Made by a program: the position numbers and the translations under genes
Notes under the pieces: generated by a model
The model's database searches: none
Seen by the model: the letters and a program-made list of their open reading frames with translations, nothing else
Told to the model about the DNA's origin: nothing
Source: Streptomyces abyssalis
Lineage (GTDB): Bacteria > Actinomycetota > Actinomycetes > Streptomycetales > Streptomycetaceae
Direction of reading: 5' to 3'
Length of the DNA: 64,000 nt
Assembly: GCF_001751365.1 (NCBI RefSeq)
Contig: NZ_LJGT01000041.1
Span: forward strand, 490,208-554,207
Part shown: positions 15,255 through 22,575 of the stretch, piece after piece
Numbering within the stretch: position 1 is the stretch's first letter
Layout: each line of letters starts with the position of its first letter

Positions 15255-15947
15255 GTGACTCGGATCTCCGTCCGGGGATTCGCAGTGGCGTCCGCCACCG
15301 CGGTCACCACCGTCGGCGCAGTCGTCGGTGTGGCCTCCGGCAGCCAGCAGGGTCAGACGACGAACGATGTCGAGGCCACCGCTGCAGACTCGACGCTCCT
15401 CGAAGACATACCGGCGGGTCAGCAGGCCCGGGTTCAGACCGCTTCGCTGACGCAGCAGGCGGACACCATGTCCGCAGCCGCGCACGCGGAAGCGAAGAAG
15501 TCCGCCGAGACTGAGGCGCGCAAGCAGGCAGCCGAGGACGCCGCAGCCAAGAAGGCAGCCGCCGAGAAGGCAGCCGAGGAGCGCGAAGCCAAGGCGGCCG
15601 CCAGCCGTTCCTCCGCCCGTGCCGACGCCGGTGACTTCCCCACCCAGAGCTCGTACTCGGTCGCCGAAGTCAAGTCGATGGCGCAGAAGATCGTCGGCGG
15701 AGGCAACTTCCAGTGCTTCTCGCAGATCGTCGAGAAGGAGTCGGGCTGGAACTACCAGGCCAGCAACCCGAGTTCGGGTGCCTACGGGCTCATGCAGGCG
15801 CTGCCCGGCTCCAAGATGTCATCGGCCGGAGCCGACTGGCGCACGAACCCCGCCACCCAGATCAAGTGGGGCCTGAACTACATGAACGACCGGTACGGCA
15901 GCCCCTGCGGTGCCTGGGACTTCTGGCAGGCCAACAACTGGTACTGA
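15255..15947 (+). CDS. secreted lytic transglycosylase (SLT domain)
   Basis: A 230-aa exported muralytic enzyme. GTG 15255 has GAAGGAAA upstream. The N-terminus is a signal/anchor (RGFAVASATAVTTVGAVVGVAS), then an Ala/Glu/Lys coiled coil at about 75-115, and a C-terminal SLT domain (~130-230). The domain holds the catalytic glutamate in IVEKESGW and the GAYGLMQALPGSKM and NPATQIKWGLNYM motifs, with two cysteines that may form a disulphide. It cleaves the MurNAc-GlcNAc bond of peptidoglycan during growth or germination. The long structured leader suggests post-transcriptional control. Confidence 0.92.
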   Translation: MTRISVRGFAVASATAVTTVGAVVGVASGSQQGQTTNDVEATAADSTLLEDIPAGQQARVQTASLTQQADTMSAAAHAEAKKSAETEARKQAAEDAAAKKAAAEKAAEEREAKAAASRSSARADAGDFPTQSSYSVAEVKSMAQKIVGGGNFQCFSQIVEKESGWNYQASNPSSGAYGLMQALPGSKMSSAGADWRTNPATQIKWGLNYMNDRYGSPCGAWDFWQANNWY

Positions 15948-16002
15948 GCGGCGCGGCCGTCGCCGTGACCCGGCGCTGAGCCGGACAACTTCACAAGCTT
16001 CC

Positions 16003-16045
16003 AAGCTCACCCCCGGTCCGTACGTCAACGGGCCGGGGTGAGCTT
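16003..16045 (+). terminator. strong hairpin terminator after the transglycosylase gene
   Basis: AAGCTCACCCC (16003-16013) pairs perfectly with GGGGTGAGCTT (16035-16045), extended by CGG/CCG, 55 bases after the stop codon. It separates the gene from the AI-2E transporter gene. Confidence 0.7.
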
Positions 16046-16164
16046 GTGCCGTGACCGCGTGGTGAACATCGCCGCGCCCGCTGGGCGGAAGCAACCCGCA
16101 CGCCGGTAACGTCGTCACTCAACGGCAGCGGAACATGTGGGTTCGCGGGGGTGGAGGAAGCACG

Positions 16165-17697
16165 ATGACGAGCAGGGTGGACAGGCTCCGCGACAGCGTG
16201 GCCCGCATGGCGTCGCGCATCGCGGCGCGGCGCGAGGAGCAGCTCGCGAAGGAGGCGGCGATCACCAAGCCGGGCGCCGGGCCGGGTTCGCAGCCGGAGA
16301 GCCCGTCCGCCTCCCCGCCGGCGGAACCGCCAGGTCCGCCCTCCGGGCCGCCGTCCGGTGCCGGGAGCGCGGGGGGAGGCGGCGGCGTGCGGCCGGCACC
16401 GTCCACCGCGGTTCCATGGGGCGTACGGGTCGCAGCCGAGGCCGGGTGGCGGCTGCTGGTGCTCGCCGGTGTCATCTGGGTGCTGATACAGGTGATCAGC
16501 TCCATCAGCCTGCTCGTGCTGTCGTTCTCCGCCGGTCTGCTCGTGACGGCGCTGCTGCAGCCGACCGTCGCCCGTCTGAGGCGGCACCGCGTCGGACGCG
16601 GGCTGGCCACCGCGATGACCTTCATCACCGGCTTCGTGGTGATGGGCCTGATCGGCTGGTTCGTGGTCTGGCAGGTCACGGAGAACCTGCCGACTCTCAC
16701 CGAGCGCGTGCAGGAGGCCATCGAGGAGGGCAAGCGCTGGGCGATCCAGGGCCCGTTCCACGTGTCCGAGGACCAGGTCAACGACGTCGCCAAGAATTTG
16801 AGTCAGTGGCTCGGGGACAACAGCCAGGAAGTCACCTCCGCGGGGCTCGAAGGCGTCACCGTCCTGCTGGAGTTCCTCTCCGGTGCGGTTCTGACGATGT
16901 TCATCACGCTCTTCCTGCTCTACGACGGGCGCGGGATCTGGGAGTGGTTCCTGAAGCTGGTGCCGGGCGCCGCGCGCGACGGTGTCGCCGGTGCCGGGCC
17001 GCGGGCCTGGGTGACGCTGACCGGGTATGTGCGCGGGACCGTGATAGTCGCCATGATCGACGCGATCTTCATCGGCGTCGGCATCTACATCCTCGAAGTG
17101 CCCCTTGCGGTGCCGCTCGCCGTCCTCATCTTCATCTTCGCCTTCGTCCCGATCGTGGGTGCCGTCGTCTCGGGTGCTCTGGCGGTGCTGGTCGCGCTCG
17201 TCACCAACGGGCCGATCACGGGGCTGCTCGTTCTCGGCGTCGTGCTTCTCGTGCAGCAGATCGAGAGCCACGTGCTGCAGCCCTTCATCCTCGGGCGGCT
17301 GGTGCGTGTCCATCCGCTGGCGGTGGTGCTCGCGGTGACGGGCGGCAGTCTCATCGCCGGGATTCCCGGTGCCGTCGTGGCGGTGCCCCTGGTGGCGGTG
17401 ATCAACACGGCCGCGGGCTATCTGCGGGCGTACTCGGAGGCGCAGCGGGCGGGGGGAGCCGCGCTTCCCGCGGGTGCGGGCGTGGGCGGTCCCGGTGGCG
17501 GCGTCGGCGGCGACTCCGGACCGGGCCCCGGAAAGTCCGGCACGGGCAAGTCCGGCACGGGCAAGTCCGGCCGGGTTTCGGAGACTTCGACTGAGCCGGG
17601 CGCGTCTCCGACGGAGTCCGCGGCCGAACCGCCGCCTCCGGAGGCCGGTTCGGGGCGTGGGACGGACCCGGAGGGCCCCGGAGGTCCGCAGAAGTAG
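16165..17697 (+). CDS. AI-2E family transporter (membrane permease)
   Basis: A 510-aa polytopic protein of the AI-2E exporter/PerM family. ATG 16165 is preferred over ATG 16135 because GAGGAAG lies just upstream. A Pro/Gly-rich cytosolic N-terminus (to ~85) precedes about eight membrane segments between ~90 and 430, including LIFIFAFVPIVGAVVSGALA and the QQIESHVLQPFILG block typical of the family. A low-complexity tail rich in Gly/Ser/Lys repeats (GKSGTGKSGTGKSG) and Pro follows. The transported substrate is unknown; Gram-positive relatives are linked to Na+/H+ or small-molecule export. It converges with the alpha/beta hydrolase. Confidence 0.88.
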   Translation: MTSRVDRLRDSVARMASRIAARREEQLAKEAAITKPGAGPGSQPESPSASPPAEPPGPPSGPPSGAGSAGGGGGVRPAPSTAVPWGVRVAAEAGWRLLVLAGVIWVLIQVISSISLLVLSFSAGLLVTALLQPTVARLRRHRVGRGLATAMTFITGFVVMGLIGWFVVWQVTENLPTLTERVQEAIEEGKRWAIQGPFHVSEDQVNDVAKNLSQWLGDNSQEVTSAGLEGVTVLLEFLSGAVLTMFITLFLLYDGRGIWEWFLKLVPGAARDGVAGAGPRAWVTLTGYVRGTVIVAMIDAIFIGVGIYILEVPLAVPLAVLIFIFAFVPIVGAVVSGALAVLVALVTNGPITGLLVLGVVLLVQQIESHVLQPFILGRLVRVHPLAVVLAVTGGSLIAGIPGAVVAVPLVAVINTAAGYLRAYSEAQRAGGAALPAGAGVGGPGGGVGGDSGPGPGKSGTGKSGTGKSGRVSETSTEPGASPTESAAEPPPPEAGSGRGTDPEGPGGPQK

Positions 17698-17718
17698 ACC
17701 GTGCCCGGGGCGGCCGGC

Positions 17719-19767
17719 TCAGTAGGGCGCCTTCCGCTTCTCCATGTACTGCCGGAGCCGGTCGTAGTCCGCCGCGGCCCAGCCGTCCGGCGGTGCGACG
17801 GCGATCCACGCCTCGACCGAGCCGGTGCCGTACCGGTGCCCGTGCGGTGCGTCCACGTCGTAGGAGACGGCCAGGTCCACGGTCGTCTGCCAGAAGGTGA
17901 CGAACGGGAACCAGCCGACCTCCTCGGTGATGTCCGGGCCGAGCGGCGGGCTCAGCCACCGCGGACGCTCCAGGGCCAGGTCCCAGGACCACCAGACGAT
18001 CGGGTCGGAGGCGTTCTGCAGATAGACCACCCGCGGCCCTCGCCACGGTCCGGGCGGGCGGGCCAGGTCCTTCGCCGGCCACTGCGCGAAGCGGAAGTGC
18101 CTGCCCTGCTCGTACTGCGGGCGCCACACCGGGCTGCCGGCGTCGCGGTGCGCCGTGATCTCCCGGCGGACCGGTGAGAAGCCGGGCGAACCGGCCAGCA
18201 CCGCGCCGTCCACCTTCGACAGCAGGTCGTCCGGCCCGTCGAAGGCAGCCTCGATGCCGTACGCCCCCAGGCTCTCGCCGAACACGACCAGTTCGGGACG
18301 GCTGCCCGCCGGTTCCTCCAGCCAGCGGGCCCGTACGGCCTTCATCAGCGCCCGGTTGGCGCGTCCGGCCTGCTCCTTGTCGACGACGAACGACAGCCAG
18401 CTGGGCAGATACGAGTACTGCATCGCGACGATGGCCGTGTCGCCGCCGTGGAGATACTCCAGCGGCTCGGCGTCCGTCGAGTTGACCCAGCCCATGCCGG
18501 TCGTGCCCGCGACGGCCAGCACCTCGCGGTCGAACCCGCCGGCACGCTCCAGCTCGGCGACGGCCAGTTCCGCGCCCGCCTCGTAGGCCTCGGCCCCGGC
18601 CGTACCCAGCCCTTCGAAGGCGCGCCTGCCCACGTACACCCGCACGGGGTCCTCGGCCGGGCGGTGCGTGACCTCGCGTATCCGGCGGGCCGACGGCGTC
18701 GAACCGGTGAAGTTGCGGCCCTCGTAACCCAGTTCGCGCCAGCTGATCAACGAGCGGGGGCTGCCGGAGACGAAGCGGGAGCCCGACTGGACGATGCCTT
18801 CCTTCGTGCCCCGGTCGGTGCTCTCCGACATATGAGACACGACGTCCACGACGCCGCGGTCGAAGACGATGTCGCGGGTACCCACGAGGACCGCGGTCGC
18901 GCTGATCAGGAGCCCGGCGACGACGGCGACGGGGCGCGGCACGAAGCGGCACAGGCCCTGTATCAGCGTCCGCGTGCCCAGACGGACGGCGCGCGCCAGG
19001 AGGAGAAGCACTGCGCACAGGGTCAGCGCCATGAGGCTGATCATCATCGAGTGCCAGGTCAGCGTCTCGGGCAGATCCTGCAGGGCCCTCAACTCCCGCT
19101 GCATGCGGGCGCTTTCGGAGAGGGCGAGGACGGTCAGCCCGCCGGCGGCGACGTAGTACGCCTGCCAGGCGTGCGCCCGGGCGCGCTCACCCGGCGGACG
19201 GGGGAACCGACGCCGACGTACGAACCGGCGCTGTGCCGCTGCGAGAACGGGGCGGGCGAGACGGGCGAGCAGCGCCCCGATCGCGTAGCCGATCGCGGCG
19301 GTGATGCCTCCGATGACGCCCTGCAGGAACCAGGGACGCGGCACGAGGGACGGCGTCAGGGAGAGCCAGAAGAAGACCGTGGCGAGGCACGTCGCACTCA
19401 GGTCGGGCCAGCGCCGTACGACCCAGGAGGGCTCGGGATGCTGCCAGTACGGGCGCCGGGCGACGGTGAGGGAACGGGAGGCAGCGTGTCGCAGCGTCCG
19501 GGGGAGCGCGGAGTCGCGGAAGCGCCGGGGACGGGACGGGGCCGGGGGCGGTGACGAGCCCGGAGACAGGGGGGACGGCGGCCGGGAGGTGGGTCCGGTC
19601 GGCGCCGGCTCCCGCTCACGGCCGGGTCCCGTGAGCGGGACGGTGGCTGTGTCCGTGGCTGTGGCGGTGGCGGTGGCGGTGGCTGTGGTCGTGGCCGTGT
19701 CCGTGCCGGTGCTTGTGCCCGTCCCCGCCTCGTCCGGACGCGGTCTCTGCGCCGTCGTGTACCCCAT
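17719..19767 (-). CDS. membrane-anchored alpha/beta hydrolase (DUF2319 type)
   Basis: A 682-aa protein with an N-terminal hydrophilic low-complexity region (residues ~10-90, with TATATATATATDTAT), four to five membrane helices between ~120 and 330, and a C-terminal alpha/beta-hydrolase domain with the nucleophile motif VFGESLGAYG near 505. It matches the alpha/beta-hydrolase N-terminal/catalytic (former DUF2319) family common in actinobacteria; the substrate is unknown. The N-terminal repeat is encoded by hexanucleotide GTGGCN units at about 19641-19690, which can change length without a frameshift. ATG 19767 is the only good start; the gene is monocistronic. Confidence 0.85.
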   Translation of the reverse strand: MGYTTAQRPRPDEAGTGTSTGTDTATTTATATATATATDTATVPLTGPGREREPAPTGPTSRPPSPLSPGSSPPPAPSRPRRFRDSALPRTLRHAASRSLTVARRPYWQHPEPSWVVRRWPDLSATCLATVFFWLSLTPSLVPRPWFLQGVIGGITAAIGYAIGALLARLARPVLAAAQRRFVRRRRFPRPPGERARAHAWQAYYVAAGGLTVLALSESARMQRELRALQDLPETLTWHSMMISLMALTLCAVLLLLARAVRLGTRTLIQGLCRFVPRPVAVVAGLLISATAVLVGTRDIVFDRGVVDVVSHMSESTDRGTKEGIVQSGSRFVSGSPRSLISWRELGYEGRNFTGSTPSARRIREVTHRPAEDPVRVYVGRRAFEGLGTAGAEAYEAGAELAVAELERAGGFDREVLAVAGTTGMGWVNSTDAEPLEYLHGGDTAIVAMQYSYLPSWLSFVVDKEQAGRANRALMKAVRARWLEEPAGSRPELVVFGESLGAYGIEAAFDGPDDLLSKVDGAVLAGSPGFSPVRREITAHRDAGSPVWRPQYEQGRHFRFAQWPAKDLARPPGPWRGPRVVYLQNASDPIVWWSWDLALERPRWLSPPLGPDITEEVGWFPFVTFWQTTVDLAVSYDVDAPHGHRYGTGSVEAWIAVAPPDGWAAADYDRLRQYMEKRKAPY

Positions 19768-19946
19768 CGTCCGCCCCCACCCCGTACCGGATTCTGGTCA
19801 CCGCTACGGCTGACGCATCAGCGGGGGGAGGGGGTTGAGTGCGCATATCCGTCCCGAAAAGGGGTTGTTCACAACAACGGCGCCCGATAGGGCTGGCGGG
19901 CAGCACGTCATCGCAGGCAGAACCGCGGAAATCAGGGGGAATCGCG

Positions 19947-20792
19947 ATGCCCGCACGCAGGTCCGGCCACGGGCGCAGACCGTCGGCCCGGCTCGTACTG
20001 GCGGCGGAGACGGCACGTCTCAGGCAGCGGTCGGGCCGTTCGCTGGGCGACCTGGCGGACCGTACGGAGTACGGCAGCACGTATCTGGGGCAGCTGGAGA
20101 GCGGCGAACGGCTCGGCACACCCGCGGTGTTCGCCGCCCTGGACGAGGTGTACGGCACCGGCGGCCACCTCGGCGAGCTGTGGGAGCTGGCCCGGGGCGC
20201 GGTCTTCCGGGAGCGGTTCAGGCGGTTCATGGAGCTGGAGCGGAGGGCGTCGGCCCGTCACGAGTACGCGGCGGCCACGGTCCCCGGTCTCTTCCAGACC
20301 GAGGAGTACGCGCGTGAGCAGCTGCGTACGGCGCGGCTGGGCAACGAGCAGGAGCTGGAGGAGCAGGCCGCCGCGAGGATGGGGCGGCAGACCCTGCTCG
20401 CGGGCGGGAACGCGCCGCATTTCCGTGCGGTGCTGGACGAGGCCGTACTGAGGCGGCGGCTCAGCGACGCGGCGGCGTGGCGGAGGCAGCTGGAGCGGCT
20501 GCTGGAGGTGTCGGAGATGCCCCGGATCACGCTCCAGGTCCTGCCGTTCGCGTCCGGGCTGCAGCATCTGCTCGGCAGCTCGCTCACGCTGCTGTGGATG
20601 CCGGACGGCGGGGCGGTGGCCTACACCGAGGGCTGCTGGTCGGGGGAGCTGGTCGAGGAGCCCGAGGACGTGGACAGGCTCCGCCTCTCCTGCGACGTGC
20701 TGCGGGACGCGGCGCTTCCGGCGGGGGAGTCCGCGGCGTTCATCGAGCAGGTGATGGAGGGCATGGAGGGAGACGCACCGTGGATACCGTGA
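19947..20792 (+). CDS. XRE-type transcriptional regulator with DUF5753 (WhiJ-like)
   Basis: A 281-aa regulator. ATG 19947 is chosen because GGGGGAA precedes it and homologues begin in this region; the frame is open further upstream without codon bias. Residues ~12-75 form a helix-turn-helix (RLRQRSGRSLGDLADRTEYGSTYLGQLESG). From ~90 to the end is DUF5753 (ERRASARHEYAA...VPGLFQTEEYAREQL ... TLQVLPFASGL). In Streptomyces such proteins are paired with a small DUF397 protein, as here (13-base overlap with the next gene). They act as developmental or antibiotic-production regulators in known cases; the specific target is unknown. Confidence 0.9.
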   Translation: MPARRSGHGRRPSARLVLAAETARLRQRSGRSLGDLADRTEYGSTYLGQLESGERLGTPAVFAALDEVYGTGGHLGELWELARGAVFRERFRRFMELERRASARHEYAAATVPGLFQTEEYAREQLRTARLGNEQELEEQAAARMGRQTLLAGGNAPHFRAVLDEAVLRRRLSDAAAWRRQLERLLEVSEMPRITLQVLPFASGLQHLLGSSLTLLWMPDGGAVAYTEGCWSGELVEEPEDVDRLRLSCDVLRDAALPAGESAAFIEQVMEGMEGDAPWIP

Positions 20793-21103
20793 CCGGAGGC
20801 GCGGGCACCCGCGCACAGCCGCCCGCGCCCACGACCGCCGGCGTGCCCCCCGTCCCCGTCCCTGTCCCCGCCCGCGCGCCGGCGCCGGGCCGCACGGTCT
20901 GGCGCTCCTCCAGCCGAAGCAACGCGGAGGGCGGCAACTGCGTCGAAGTCGCCCACGGTTCCTGCGGTTCCGGCGCCGTCCCCGTGCGCGACAGCAAGTG
21001 CCCGGGCGGACCCGGGCTGCTCTTCGGTACGCAGGCCTGGTCGGTCTTCGTCGACGCCCTCAAGGCGGGCGGTCCTGCGGAGCGGTTCCCGCGGCGGCCG
21101 TGA
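20780..21103 (+). CDS. DUF397 domain protein, partner of the preceding regulator
   Basis: A 107-aa protein. The C-terminal ~65 residues are DUF397: WRSSSRSNAEGGNCVEVA ... VPVRDSKCPGGPGLLF ... WSVFVDALKAG. An N-terminal Pro/Ala/Val-rich stretch is atypical; most DUF397 proteins are 60-80 aa. GTG 20780 is used (GGAGGG upstream), overlapping the regulator by 13 bases; GTG 20789 is an alternative. DUF397 proteins antagonise or modulate the linked DUF5753 regulator in characterised Streptomyces pairs. The stop codon lies inside the left arm of a very strong terminator. Confidence 0.88.
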   Translation: MDTVTGGAGTRAQPPAPTTAGVPPVPVPVPARAPAPGRTVWRSSSRSNAEGGNCVEVAHGSCGSGAVPVRDSKCPGGPGLLFGTQAWSVFVDALKAGGPAERFPRRP

Positions 21104-21146
21104 CCGGGCTGCGGGCCGCCGGGCGCCGCCCGCAGCCCGGTCACGG
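21098..21146 (+). terminator. 19-bp perfect hairpin terminator
   Basis: CCGTGACCGGGCTGCGGGC (21098-21116) pairs perfectly over 19 bases with 21128-21146 around an 11-base loop. The left arm contains the DUF397 stop codon (21101-21103). It isolates the HTH/DUF397 operon from the PadR operon. Confidence 0.75.
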
Positions 21147-21243
21147 GGCTCGGTCGGGCCCAGCCGGGGTCAGGCGGTCAGGGACCCGTACAAAGGTCCC
21201 GACCTGTTGGTCTTTCCGCAGGTAGGAGGCCATTTACAGAGTT

Positions 21244-21276
21244 CTATACACGGGATGTATACCCGTGTTGTATAGT
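21244..21276 (+). promoter_or_regulatory. PadR promoter-operator
   Basis: ACACGGG (21248-21254) and CCCGTGT (21262-21268) are 7-bp inverted arms separated by ATGTATA, flanked by CTAT and ATAG. TATAGT (21271-21276) lies seven bases before the ATG and would be a -10 element for a leaderless transcript. There is no ribosome-binding site. The palindrome abuts the -10, as expected for autorepression by the encoded PadR protein (inference). Confidence 0.6.
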
Positions 21277-21283
21277 CCCCGCC

Positions 21284-21811
21284 ATGTCCATCAGCCACAC
21301 GCTGCTCGCCCTTCTGGAAGAGTCCGGCCCCCGGCACGGCTACGACCTCAAGCGGTCCTTCGACGAACGCTTCGGGCACGACCGCCCCCTGCACTACGGG
21401 CAGGTCTACTCGACGATGTCGCGCCTGCTGAAGAACGGTCTCGTCGAGGTGGACGGGATCGAAGCGGGCGGCGGCCCCGAGCGGAAGCGGTACGCCATCA
21501 CCGACGCGGGCATCACCGACGTCGCCGATTGGCTCTCCCGCCCCGAGAAGCCGGAGCCGTACTTGCAGAGCACCCTCTACACCAAGGTCGTGCTCGCCCT
21601 CCTCACCGGGCGTGACGCCGGCGAACAGCTCGACACCCAGCGCGCGGAGCACCTGCGCCTGATGCGGGAGCTCACCCGGCGCAAGCAGGGCGGCGATCTG
21701 GCGGACCAACTCATCTGCGACCACGCGCTCTTCCACCTCGAAGCCGATCTGCGGTGGCTGGAGCTGACGGCCGCACGGCTCGACAAGCTGGCCACGGAGG
21801 TACGGAAATGA
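21284..21811 (+). CDS. PadR family transcriptional regulator
   Basis: A 175-aa repressor-type regulator. Residues 1-85 form the PadR winged helix (SHTLLALLEESGPRHGYDLKRSF...GQVYSTMSRLLKNGLVEVDG ... ERKRYAITDAG), and the C-terminal half is the helical PadR/Vir dimerisation domain. ATG 21284 has no ribosome-binding site, suggesting a leaderless message. Its stop overlaps the ATG of the ABC ATPase (ATGA), so it is coupled to the transporter that it probably controls. Such operons often respond to the exported drug or cell-envelope stress; the ligand is unknown. Confidence 0.92.
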   Translation: MSISHTLLALLEESGPRHGYDLKRSFDERFGHDRPLHYGQVYSTMSRLLKNGLVEVDGIEAGGGPERKRYAITDAGITDVADWLSRPEKPEPYLQSTLYTKVVLALLTGRDAGEQLDTQRAEHLRLMRELTRRKQGGDLADQLICDHALFHLEADLRWLELTAARLDKLATEVRK

Positions 21812-22575
21812 CGTCAACGGCATCGACCGCGTCCGCGGGGTCCCCGCGGGGTGCGGCGTCGACGGCGGAGTCCGCCGCACAAGGAGCCGGTACGGCTTCG
21901 GAGTTCCTGCTCTCTGCGAGCGGGCTGTACAAGACCTACGGATCGACGGCCGCCCTCGACGGCGCCGACTTCGCGATCCGCCCCGGCGAGATCGTGGCCG
22001 TCATGGGCCCCTCGGGGTCCGGCAAGTCGACGCTGCTGCACTGCCTCGCCGGCATCGTCCCGGTGGACGCGGGCACGGTGACGTACGCCGGCCGGGACCT
22101 GGGCGCCATGAACGACGCACAGCGCAGTGCCCTGCGCCGCGCGGACTTCGGCTTCGTCTTCCAGTTCGGACAGCTCGTGCCCGAACTGACCTGCCTGGAG
22201 AACGCCGCGCTGCCGCTGCGCCTCGCCGGCGTCGGGCGCAAGGAGGCCGAGGCCCGCGCCGGGGGCTGGCTTGAGCGCCTGGAGGTCGGGGACGTACGGC
22301 GCAAGCGGCCCGGCGAGGTCTCCGGAGGCCAGGGCCAGCGGATCGCCGTCGCCCGGGCCCTCGCGGCCGGACCGCGTGTGCTCTTCGCGGACGAGCCGAC
22401 GGGCGCACTCGACTCGCTCAACGGCGAGCGTGTGATGCAGCTGCTGACGGAGGCCGCACGGGAGACCAAGGCTGCGGTCGTCCTCGTCACGCACGAATCG
22501 CGCGTCGCCGCCTACTCGGACCGCGAGATCGTCGTACGCGACGGCCGTGCCCGGAGCATGGCGGGGGCGCTGTGA
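21808..22575 (+). CDS. ABC transporter ATP-binding protein (MacB/LolD type)
   Basis: A 255-aa ATPase starting at ATG 21808, overlapping the PadR stop. The Ala/Ser-rich first ~30 residues are followed by the nucleotide-binding domain: Walker A GPSGSGKST near 73-81, Q-loop, signature GEVSGGQGQR, Walker B VLFADEPTGALDS, and the H-loop in VLVTHE. The layout matches the FtsX-type (MacB/LolCDE/BceA) exporters. It is coupled to the permease by a GTGA overlap at 22572-22575. It powers export or lateral release of an envelope-active substrate, probably an antimicrobial (inference). Confidence 0.93.
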   Translation: MTSTASTASAGSPRGAASTAESAAQGAGTASEFLLSASGLYKTYGSTAALDGADFAIRPGEIVAVMGPSGSGKSTLLHCLAGIVPVDAGTVTYAGRDLGAMNDAQRSALRRADFGFVFQFGQLVPELTCLENAALPLRLAGVGRKEAEARAGGWLERLEVGDVRRKRPGEVSGGQGQRIAVARALAAGPRVLFADEPTGALDSLNGERVMQLLTEAARETKAAVVLVTHESRVAAYSDREIVVRDGRARSMAGAL

